The notes beneath the pieces were generated by a model. It did not search any database and had not been told where the DNA came from. It worked only from the letters and a program-made list of their open reading frames with translations. Shown here in pieces: positions 1 to 4,884 of a stretch of DNA of 6,816 bases. The stretch covers positions 1 through 6,816 of the forward strand of contig DATHSN010000093.1 of NCBI GenBank assembly GCA_035464115.1, written 5' to 3'. The stretch is from DATHSN01 sp035464115 (GTDB lineage: Bacteria > Actinomycetota > Acidimicrobiia > Acidimicrobiales > SKKL01). A program made the translations under genes and the position numbers. The stretch's first letter is position 1. Each line of letters opens with the position of its first letter.

Positions 1-2
1 AG

Positions 3-158
3 CACATCGACGACGGCGTCGACGTGCGCCAGCAGGTCGGGGACCTGGCGCGGCGCACCCTCTCGTGGGAGGTCGTGGCCCGACGGCAACTCGCGCTCTA
101 CGACACGGTGTGCCGCGGAGAGCCGGTGCGTCGGGGCGCTCAGCGCTGGAGCTCGTAG
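3..158 (+). CDS. C-terminal fragment of a probable GT4-type glycosyltransferase (5' end outside window)
   Basis: This reading frame is open from the left edge and ends at TAG 156-158, giving 51 residues of the end of a larger protein. The segment LARRTLSWEVVARRQLALYD resembles the last helices of GT-B fold family 4 glycosyltransferases, where a Ser/Phe-Trp-x-x-Val-Ala motif is followed by a helix ending in Leu-x-x-Tyr. Such enzymes move a sugar from a nucleotide sugar to a lipid or growing glycan at the cytoplasmic membrane face. The catalytic regions are not in the window, so the family call rests on the C-terminal pattern alone and the substrate cannot be guessed. The last 19 bp overlap the end of the convergent beta-helix gene. 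An alternative is another protein with a similar C-terminal helix. Confidence 0.55.
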   Translation, partial: HIDDGVDVRQQVGDLARRTLSWEVVARRQLALYDTVCRGEPVRRGAQRWSS

Positions 159-1582
159 GCGCCGAGGTCGGGTGGCGGTGAGACGGGGTTGCCGTCGAGA
201 TCGGTCGCGTAGCCGACGTTGATGCCGGCGTCGACGGCGGGGCTGGTGGCTTGGAGCCGGTAGTCGCCCGCACCCGGGTTGCGGAAGCGGGGGTCGGCGA
301 TGCGCTCGCCAGCAGAGAGGGTGAATCCGGGATTGGCCGTGTAGAGGTTGTTCACGTGGGTGAACGGGAAAGTGGCGATGGTGCCGTTCCCGCTGAAGAT
401 GTTGTTGCGCATCGTGATGATCGTCGACCGGAACCCGGGATAGCTGGGGCTGACACAGGCGATGCGGTTGGGCCCGATGAGCGTGTTGTTGTCGAAGGTG
501 ACCCGGTCGATCGGCATCCAGTCGTGGTGGAGGCACATCGAGATCCCGGTGCGGACGAGCAGGTTGTAGGACAGGCGCATGTCCACCGCGGAGGCGCCGG
601 CGCCGCGACCGCCGACCTCGATGAAGCCGTCGGTGTCGATGGCCACGTTGTGGTGGACGTGGAGGCCGTCGCCGACCTGCCACACCTCGACGAAGCCGCC
701 GTCGTAGCCGTAGTCGTGGCTGGGCGCCTTGCAGTTGGTGCACCGGTTGTAGGAGACCTCGTTGTTCGCGGCCGAGACCCAGAACCCGACAGCGCCGTAG
801 TCGTCGTCACCGCCCACCGTGTTGACGTACATCCGCAGATCGCGCACGTCGTTGCGGGTGGCGAGGTTGTCGGGGCCCTTGAGCCACATGCCCGAGCCGG
901 ACGTGGTGATCTGGTTGTCGCTGGCGACGTTGCGCGATCCGAAGATCTCGACGCCGGTGTAGGCGTTCTCGATCAGCCGGAGCTCGCGGACGACGTTCCA
1001 GTTCCCGGTGACCTTGACGGCGGTGCCGTAGGCGGCGTTCCGGAAGGTCGGGGCGGTCCCCGTGCCGTACGCCCGGTAGGTGACCGGGGCGGCGCTGGTG
1101 CCGTTGCTGTCGATCACGAGCTGTTGCCCGGTCCACGTGCTGCCCCGCTTGAAGTGGATGACGTCGCCCGGTGAGAAGGAGGTGGCGTTCACCTTGCCCA
1201 GGGTCCGCCACGGCGCGCTCGGCGAGGTCCCCGACGCGGCGTCGTTCCCCGCCACGCTGTCGACGTAGTACGACGCCCCCTGCACCGACGGGGCTGGGGC
1301 AGGAGCCGGACCGGGAGCGGGGGCGGGTGCCGGCGACGTCGCGGTGCGCCCGTCGCTCGAGGCGGTGATCGCCAGCGCGGAGCCGATGATCGGCACGTCT
1401 GCCGCGGCGGTGGGAGCCGGCTCGACGCGGGAGGCCGAGCTGAGCGCCACGATCGCCGCGGCGGCATCGACGCGGGCCGCCCCGGGATCTGCGCTGGACG
1501 CGCCCCCCGCAGGGCTCAGGACGGATGCCGCGACACACAGGGCGGCGACGACGGCCAGACGGCGGGCAGACGTGGTCTTCAT
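140..1582 (-). CDS. Secreted right-handed parallel beta-helix repeat protein
   Basis: This 480-residue protein is probably exported. Residues 1-31 form a Sec-type signal peptide: basic start (K2, R7, R8), hydrophobic core, and likely cleavage after ASSA. An Ala-rich, low-complexity segment follows (about 32-82), then a Pro-Ala linker (84-98). The folded part starts with YYVDSVAGNDAASGTSPSAPW, the usual entry to pectate-lyase-like beta-helix domains (residues 105-125). It continues with rungs rich in Asn and Gly (NVVRELRL, NVASDNQI, NEVSYNRC, NNTLIG, MRNNIFSGNG) to about 410. It ends with SPAVDAG and DLGAYE, the closing motif of many bacterial beta-helix proteins. Such folds bind or cleave polysaccharides, but no specific lyase or hydrolase active site can be assigned. 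A CxxC pair (C281/C284) plus C350 and C376 could form disulfides. The ATG at 1580-1582 has AAGGAG 10 nt upstream. It is convergent with a possible glycosyltransferase, which hints at an envelope or exopolysaccharide role. Confidence 0.88.
   Translation of the reverse strand: MKTTSARRLAVVAALCVAASVLSPAGGASSADPGAARVDAAAAIVALSSASRVEPAPTAAADVPIIGSALAITASSDGRTATSPAPAPAPGPAPAPAPSVQGASYYVDSVAGNDAASGTSPSAPWRTLGKVNATSFSPGDVIHFKRGSTWTGQQLVIDSNGTSAAPVTYRAYGTGTAPTFRNAAYGTAVKVTGNWNVVRELRLIENAYTGVEIFGSRNVASDNQITTSGSGMWLKGPDNLATRNDVRDLRMYVNTVGGDDDYGAVGFWVSAANNEVSYNRCTNCKAPSHDYGYDGGFVEVWQVGDGLHVHHNVAIDTDGFIEVGGRGAGASAVDMRLSYNLLVRTGISMCLHHDWMPIDRVTFDNNTLIGPNRIACVSPSYPGFRSTIITMRNNIFSGNGTIATFPFTHVNNLYTANPGFTLSAGERIADPRFRNPGAGDYRLQATSPAVDAGINVGYATDLDGNPVSPPPDLGAYELQR
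1289..1333 (-). repeat. Pro-Ala repeat linker coding segment in the beta-helix gene
   Basis: Residues 84-98 of the secreted protein are alternating Pro and Ala with one Gly in the middle. The DNA is a degenerate 6-bp tandem repeat (variants of CCXGCX on the coding strand). Such segments act as extended, flexible linkers in secreted actinobacterial proteins. Here it separates the Ala-rich N-terminal segment from the beta-helix. The number of units may vary between strains. Confidence 0.8.
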
Positions 1583-1592
1583 CTGGGGTCGG

Positions 1593-1598
1593 CTCCTT
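1593..1598 (-). promoter_or_regulatory. Ribosome binding site of the beta-helix gene
   Basis: AAGGAG on the minus strand lies 10 nt before the ATG at 1580-1582. It supports this start, which also places a good signal peptide at the N-terminus. Confidence 0.7.
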
Positions 1599-1603
1599 GT
1601 GGA

Positions 1604-1634
1604 CCCTCGAGAGGGCGGTGTGCGGGTACCGCCC
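1604..1634 (-). promoter_or_regulatory. Inverted repeats in the presumed 5' leader of the beta-helix gene
   Basis: A perfect 7-bp inverted repeat, GGGCGGT (1613-1619) and ACCGCCC (1628-1634), has an 8-nt loop. Beside it is a shorter one, CCCT-CGAG-AGGG (1604-1615), sharing three bases. Both lie just upstream of the ribosome binding site, so they could form RNA stems in the leader or an operator in the DNA. GC-rich sequence often makes such stems by chance, so the functional claim is weak. No known riboswitch class was recognised. The rest of the 185-bp gap 1583-1767 shows no convincing promoter. Confidence 0.3.
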
Positions 1635-1716
1635 CGGAGGACGGCGAAGGGAGCGAGGTGAGCAGGTTCCAGTCGTCGTCATCGGCACATCGGCCCATGA
1701 CCTGGAGTGGACCACA

Positions 1717-1732
1717 GTGCGAGCGCCCGCAC
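1717..1732 (-). terminator. Possible hairpin downstream of the DUF4112 gene
   Basis: The minus-strand sequence GTGCGGGCGCTCGCAC folds into a stem of seven pairs, one of them G-U, closed by a very tight centre. It lies 35 bp after the DUF4112 stop codon. No U-tract follows, so it is at best a non-canonical terminator or an mRNA end-protecting stem. It could equally be a protein-binding palindrome in front of the beta-helix gene. Confidence 0.3.
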
Positions 1733-1767
1733 AGGTCGCGGTGTCGGCCTGGTGCGACCCGGACGAC

Positions 1768-2262
1768 TCAGAAGATCAGCGTGAGCACCCAGGCGACGAG
1801 AGCCACGAGCGCGATGCTCACCAGCACGACGGCGACGATGGCGGCGATGATCGTCCGCCTCACCGCGGTGCGGCTGCGGGCCTCGGTGCCCTCGGGATCG
1901 CTCACGTGGGCTTCCAGCAGGGCGACGTTGCGCTGGTTGGCCTTGAAGGCGAAGTCGAAGGCCCACCCGATGATCGGGATCGAGCCGACCACCGCGTCGA
2001 CCGAGGCGTTGAGCACCATGCGGGCGACGGTTCCGCCTCGTGCGCCGAGGTGGATGGCGCCGACGATCACCGCGGTCGACAGCGCCAACCCGGCGGCGTC
2101 GCCGATGCCCGGCACCAGGCTGATGACCGGCTCCCACCCGAACCTCCGGTCGGTCCCCGGTATCCGGATCGAGTCGTCGAGCAGGTGGGCGACCCGGCGG
2201 AGCTGGCGGCGCTGCGCCTCGACCTCGGATCGGTCCCGCTGCGGTGGGCTGGCGGTCGACAT
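1768..2262 (-). CDS. DUF4112 domain-containing membrane protein
   Basis: A 164-residue protein of the DUF4112 family, whose function is not established. The family signature is clear at about residues 20-120: RVAHLLDDSIRIPGT, then a Phe-Gly segment and LVPGIGDAAGL, then RMVLNASVDAVVGSIPIIG, then DFAFKANQRNVALLE. Weakly hydrophobic stretches at about 45-72 and 85-105 may associate with the membrane. The C-terminus (about 138-164) is a strong transmembrane helix that ends almost at the last residue, like a tail anchor. The start was set at ATG 2260-2262 because GGGGAGG sits 8 nt upstream. A GTG at 2305-2307 would add 15 residues but lacks a comparable site. It lies 49 bp downstream of the dioxygenase gene on the same strand and is probably co-transcribed, but nothing links it to that chemistry. 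Confidence 0.88.
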   Translation of the reverse strand: MSTASPPQRDRSEVEAQRRQLRRVAHLLDDSIRIPGTDRRFGWEPVISLVPGIGDAAGLALSTAVIVGAIHLGARGGTVARMVLNASVDAVVGSIPIIGWAFDFAFKANQRNVALLEAHVSDPEGTEARSRTAVRRTIIAAIVAVVLVSIALVALVAWVLTLIF

Positions 2263-2270
2263 GGGATGGA

Positions 2271-2277
2271 CCTCCCC
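2271..2277 (-). promoter_or_regulatory. Ribosome binding site that sets the DUF4112 start
   Basis: GGGGAGG on the minus strand is spaced 8 nt from the ATG at 2260-2262. It favours this start over the upstream in-frame GTG at 2305-2307. Confidence 0.75.
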
Positions 2278-2311
2278 GGATGCGGTCGGGGCGAACCGCA
2301 CCGACACCGCG

Positions 2312-3094
2312 TCAGGCGGCCGGCACCAACGCGCTGGTCATCGACAACGAGCCCATCATGGCGCCGTCGATCACGACCTCGGGCCGCCGTCCGGTGGCGG
2401 ACGCGATGCCGGCCAGGTAGAGCAGCGGGAGGAAGTGGTCGGGGGTGGGCACGGCGAGATCGTGGTCGGGGTGGTCGGCCAGCGACGGCAGCTCGTCGGG
2501 GCGCTCGGTGAGGAGCTCCTGGGCGGTTCCGTCGAAGCGGTGGTTCCAGTCGAACCCGCCGTCGGGGTCGTCCCAGCGGAGACGGCGCAGGTTGTGGACC
2601 ACGTTGCCGCTGCCGACCACGAGGATCCCCTGGTCGGCGAGCGGCGCGAGCCGGGCGCCCAGCTCGAGGTGCTCCTCGTAGGACTTGGTGGCGTCGAGCG
2701 ACAGCTGGATCACCGGGACGTCGGCGTCGGGGAGGAGGTGGGCGAGCACCGACCAGGTGCCGTGGTCGAGCCCCCACGAGTCGGCGTCCAAGCCGACCCA
2801 GGTGGGCTTCGCGATCTCGGCGACCTCGGCGGCGACATCGGGGGCCCCGGCCGCCGGGTAGTCGAAGGCGAACAGCTCGTCGGGGAACCCGAAGAAGTCG
2901 TGGATGGTGCGGGGGCGCTCCATGGCGGTGACGGCGGTGTGGCCGACGTACCAGTGCGCCGAGATGGCGAGCACGGCCCGGGGCCGGGGCAGCGTGCGGC
3001 CCAGCTCCCGCCAGGCATCGGTGAAGCGGTTGCGCTCGAGGGTGTTCATCGGGCTGCCGTGCCCGATGAACAGCGCCGGCACGGCCGTGGTCAC
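2312..3094 (-). CDS. ygiD: LigB/YgiD-type (DODA) extradiol aromatic ring-opening dioxygenase
   Basis: This 260-residue protein is of typical length for the class III extradiol dioxygenase subfamily that includes 4,5-DOPA dioxygenase and E. coli YgiD. These cytoplasmic, metal-dependent enzymes cleave the ring of catechol-like substrates with O2. Family motifs occur in order: LFIGHGSPMN (H12), AISAHWY (H47), IHDFFGFP (H65), LDHGTW (H111), VGSGNVVHNLR (H167) and TPDHFLPLLY (H220). H12, H47 and H220 match the usual metal ligands, and H167 matches a conserved active-site His. All are present, so an active enzyme is expected, but the substrate is unknown. The GTG start at 3092-3094 overlaps the pirin TGA by 4 bp (GTGA). 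Its own ribosome binding site is weak (a GGGGG run), which points to translational coupling. The frame stays open upstream of the GTG, but that stretch lies inside the pirin gene and is not expected to be coding. Confidence 0.93.
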   Translation of the reverse strand: MTTAVPALFIGHGSPMNTLERNRFTDAWRELGRTLPRPRAVLAISAHWYVGHTAVTAMERPRTIHDFFGFPDELFAFDYPAAGAPDVAAEVAEIAKPTWVGLDADSWGLDHGTWSVLAHLLPDADVPVIQLSLDATKSYEEHLELGARLAPLADQGILVVGSGNVVHNLRRLRWDDPDGGFDWNHRFDGTAQELLTERPDELPSLADHPDHDLAVPTPDHFLPLLYLAGIASATGRRPEVVIDGAMMGSLSMTSALVPAA

Positions 3095-4053
3095 CGCGGC
3101 CCCCGGTAGGGGCGGATGCCGTCGTCGGGCACGACGCCGAGGCGGCCGGCCTGGAAGTCCGCGACCGCCGTCTTCAGCTCGTCCTGGGTGTTCATCACGA
3201 ACGGACCGTAGGTGGCCACGGGCTCGCGCAGCGGCTGGCCGCCGAGGACGAGCAGCTCGAGGCGTCCGACCGGGGCGGCCTCGGCGACGAGGTGGCCGCC
3301 GGCGCCGAACGTGGCGAGCTGGCCGGTGCCGACGGGAACCCGCTCGGCGCCGACGGTGCCGCGCCCGTCGAGGACGTAGACGAGGGCGTTGAAGCCCGGG
3401 TCCCACGACAGCTCGATGCGGGCGCCGGGCTCGACGGTGGCGTGGGCCATCGCGATCGGGGTGTGCGTGGACCCCGGACCCCGGTGCCCGTCGAGCTCGC
3501 CGGCGATGAGGCGGACGAGCGCCCCGCCATCGGCCGAGGCGAGCAGCGTGAGGGTGTCGGCCTCGAGGTTCTGGTACGCCGGCGGGATCATCTTCGAGCG
3601 GGCCGGCAGGTTGACCCACAGCTGGATGCCGTGGAAACGGCCGCCCCGCACGACCAGCTCCTCGGGGGGCGTCTCGATGTGGAGGATGCCGCCGCCGGCG
3701 GTCATCCACTGGGTGCCGCCGTCGCGGATGGTGCCGCCCCCGCCGTGGGAGTCCTGGTGCACGAACTCGCCGTCGATGAGGTAGGTGACGGTCTCGAAGC
3801 CGCGGTGGGGGTGCCAGTCGGTGCCGCGGGGCTCGTAGGGGGCGTAGTCGATCTCGCCCATCTGGTCGAGGTGGATGAACGGATCGAGCTCGGCGAGGGG
3901 GACGCCGGCGAAGGCGCGGCGGACGGGGAAGCCCTCGCCCTCGAACCCGCTCGGGGCGGTGGTGACCGAGCGGACCGGTCGGGGCCGCGACTGGTCGGCG
4001 GCAGGGGTGAGGAGACGGGGAAGGGTGAGGGGATCAGCGGTGGCTGCAGGCAT
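3091..4053 (-). CDS. Pirin family protein (bicupin)
   Basis: This 320-residue protein is a two-domain cupin of the pirin family. The N-terminal cupin carries HPHRGFETVTYLIDGEFVHQ (H81, H83) and AGGGILHIE (H125, E127). These four residues correspond to the metal ligands of characterised pirins. Also typical are DPFIHLDQMG near 57-66, DSHGGGGTIRDGGTQWMTAG (102-120) and GIQLWVNLP (142-150). The C-terminal cupin (about 180-275) ends with EPVATYGPFVMNT, the standard pirin closing segment. Some pirins open flavonols such as quercetin, others act as redox-sensing or regulatory partners, so the activity here is not fixed. The start ATG 4051-4053 has GGAGG 9 nt upstream; a TTG at 4117-4119 would add 22 unlikely residues and run into the TetR gene. 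The gene lies 62 bp after the TetR stop and overlaps the next gene by 4 bp. Confidence 0.93.
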   Translation of the reverse strand: MPAATADPLTLPRLLTPAADQSRPRPVRSVTTAPSGFEGEGFPVRRAFAGVPLAELDPFIHLDQMGEIDYAPYEPRGTDWHPHRGFETVTYLIDGEFVHQDSHGGGGTIRDGGTQWMTAGGGILHIETPPEELVVRGGRFHGIQLWVNLPARSKMIPPAYQNLEADTLTLLASADGGALVRLIAGELDGHRGPGSTHTPIAMAHATVEPGARIELSWDPGFNALVYVLDGRGTVGAERVPVGTGQLATFGAGGHLVAEAAPVGRLELLVLGGQPLREPVATYGPFVMNTQDELKTAVADFQAGRLGVVPDDGIRPYRGPR

Positions 4054-4062
4054 GGGGGGTGA

Positions 4063-4067
4063 CCTCC
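4063..4067 (-). promoter_or_regulatory. Ribosome binding site of the pirin gene
   Basis: GGAGG on the minus strand is 9 nt from the ATG at 4051-4053 and decides the pirin start. The rest of the 62-bp gap to the TetR stop contains a short AT-rich patch at 4102-4109 but no well-spaced promoter pair. Read-through from the TetR gene is therefore plausible. Confidence 0.7.
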
Positions 4068-4115
4068 GGTCGTTCCCCCTGTGCAACCCGGGCGCCGCGG
4101 CATTTATTCGCGCTT

Positions 4116-4796
4116 TCAACTACCTCGCTCGTCGGCCAGGCGCCGGACCAGACCGTCGAGGATGAGGTCGAGGCCGACGTCGAACTCGTCGCCGAAGTCG
4201 TACCCGGGCCGCATCACGTGCTCGGTCGCCAGCTCGGCGAGCCATGGGTAGGCGCCGGCGGGCAGGTCGGCGAGGATCGACTCGGCGAGCGGTGCGACGT
4301 CGTCGGGGGTGTCGAACGGCAGCGTCGCCTCCTGGAGGGCGAACCCGTAGACGAAGGCGTCGAGCACGGCGACGGCATGGGCGGTGAGGGCGACCGGGAA
4401 GCCGGCGGTGCGCAGGGTGCCGATCACCGCGTCGTGGTGGCGCAGCAGGGCGGGGCCCGGCGACGTGCGGCTCTCGAGCAGCGGGATGGCCCACGGGTGG
4501 CGCGCCAGCACGGCCCGGGCCGACGTGGCCCGGCGGCGCATCTCGGCGCGCCAGTCGCCGCCGATCACCGGCAGCTCGATCTCGCCGAACACGATGTCGG
4601 CGATGCCGTCGAGGATCTCGTCCTTGCCCGCCACGTGGTGGTACACGGCCATCGGCTTCACACCGAGCTCGTCGGCGAGCGTCCGGATCGTGAGCGCCGC
4701 GAGCCCCCCGGCGTCGGCCACCGCCACGGCCCCGGCGAGCACCCGCTCGCGGGTGAGCGGCGATCGCACCGTCGTCGTCGGTCGCTCCGCCGCCAT
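4116..4796 (-). CDS. TetR/AcrR-family transcriptional regulator with TetR_C-type ligand domain
   Basis: A 226-residue repressor-type protein. The N-terminal DNA-binding domain spans about residues 14-62. Its helix-turn-helix is TIRTLADELGVKPMAVYHHV (36-55), followed by GKDEILDGIAD, very typical of TetR proteins. The C-terminal part, from GDWRAEMRRRATSARAVLAR to the end, resembles the TetR_C (tetracycline-repressor-like) domain. That domain forms the dimer and the ligand pocket; the ligand is unknown. The ATG at 4794-4796 has GGGAGG 5 nt upstream. The gene is divergent from a quinone reductase/alcohol dehydrogenase across an 88-bp gap containing a 31-bp palindrome, so autoregulation and control of the divergent gene are likely. 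It is also the first gene of a same-strand run with pirin, a dioxygenase and a DUF4112 gene, which it may control by read-through. Confidence 0.93.
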   Translation of the reverse strand: MAAERPTTTVRSPLTRERVLAGAVAVADAGGLAALTIRTLADELGVKPMAVYHHVAGKDEILDGIADIVFGEIELPVIGGDWRAEMRRRATSARAVLARHPWAIPLLESRTSPGPALLRHHDAVIGTLRTAGFPVALTAHAVAVLDAFVYGFALQEATLPFDTPDDVAPLAESILADLPAGAYPWLAELATEHVMRPGYDFGDEFDVGLDLILDGLVRRLADERGS

Positions 4797-4801
4797 CTCG
4801 A

Positions 4802-4807
4802 CCTCCC
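4802..4807 (-). promoter_or_regulatory. Ribosome binding site of the TetR gene
   Basis: GGGAGG on the minus strand ends 5 nt before the ATG at 4794-4796. Confidence 0.65.
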
Positions 4808-4820
4808 GTCACCGCTGGCC

Positions 4821-4847
4821 TTGACGGGCGCCATCCTACCGTACAAA
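4821..4847 (+). promoter_or_regulatory. Candidate promoter of the reductase gene
   Basis: On the plus strand, TTGACG (4821-4826) is a strong -35 hexamer. The nearest -10-like hexamer is TACAAA (4842-4847), inside the palindrome. The 15-bp spacing is shorter than the ideal 17, so the true -10 may differ. Any choice downstream of this -35 falls within the operator. Confidence 0.35.
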
Positions 4848-4861
4848 GTACGACGTACTAA
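4833..4861 (-). promoter_or_regulatory. Candidate promoter of the TetR gene
   Basis: On the minus strand, TAGGAT (4833-4838) is a good -10 hexamer. At 17-bp spacing the -35 position reads TTAGTA (4856-4861), a partial match to TTGACA. Transcription would start near 4826, leaving a leader of about 30 nt. The spacer and -35 lie inside the 31-bp palindrome, as expected for an autoregulated repressor. The -35 match is weak. Confidence 0.45.
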
Positions 4862-4868
4862 GTACGGT
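4838..4868 (+). promoter_or_regulatory. 31-bp composite palindrome, probable TetR operator
   Basis: The left half ACCGTACAAAGTACG (4838-4852) and the reverse complement of the right half, ACCGTACTTAGTACG (4854-4868), match at 13 of 15 positions around the central A at 4853. Each half is itself a perfect palindrome, CGTAC-N3-GTACG (4840-4852 and 4854-4866), so the site is also a direct repeat with a 14-bp period. That layout suits two repressor dimers. TetR proteins typically bind such sites between themselves and a divergent target. The patch is clearly more AT-rich than its surroundings. That this TetR protein is the one that binds is an inference from position. Confidence 0.85.
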
Positions 4869-4869
4869 C

Positions 4870-4876
4870 GAGAGGA
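4870..4876 (+). promoter_or_regulatory. Ribosome binding site of the reductase gene
   Basis: GAGAGGA lies 8 nt before the ATG at 4885. It supports this start over the internal ATG at 4945, which lacks a site, although family members often begin at the latter position. Confidence 0.6.
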
Positions 4877-4884
4877 CGAGGACG

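Noticed and set aside
251..1174. A 307-residue plus-strand frame opposite the beta-helix gene
   Set aside because: Val/Asp/Gly/Ala-rich shadow of the real minus-strand gene, with no motif and no ribosome binding site.
1523..1546. Lipoprotein signal (Cys16 in the beta-helix signal peptide)
   Set aside because: The residues before Cys are AAL in the middle of the hydrophobic core, with no proper lipobox; a normal cleavage site after ASSA fits better.
1640..1680. ECF-sigma-type promoter (GGAAC followed by CGTC on the minus strand) upstream of the beta-helix gene
   Set aside because: The spacing between the two elements is about 22 nt, longer than the roughly 16 nt usual for that promoter class.
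1658..3109. A 483-residue plus-strand open frame opposite the DUF4112 and dioxygenase genes
   Set aside because: No recognisable domain, composition typical of an antisense shadow, and it covers two well-supported minus-strand genes.
3095..3709. N-terminal extension of the dioxygenase into the pirin gene (possible fusion)
   Set aside because: The extra region is Arg/Pro-rich frame shadow inside pirin; the family N-terminus begins right after the GTG at 3092-3094.
4054..4119. Promoter for pirin from TTGAAA (4114-4119) and AATAAA (4103-4108) on the minus strand
   Set aside because: The two hexamers are only 5 bp apart, and neither has a partner at proper spacing.
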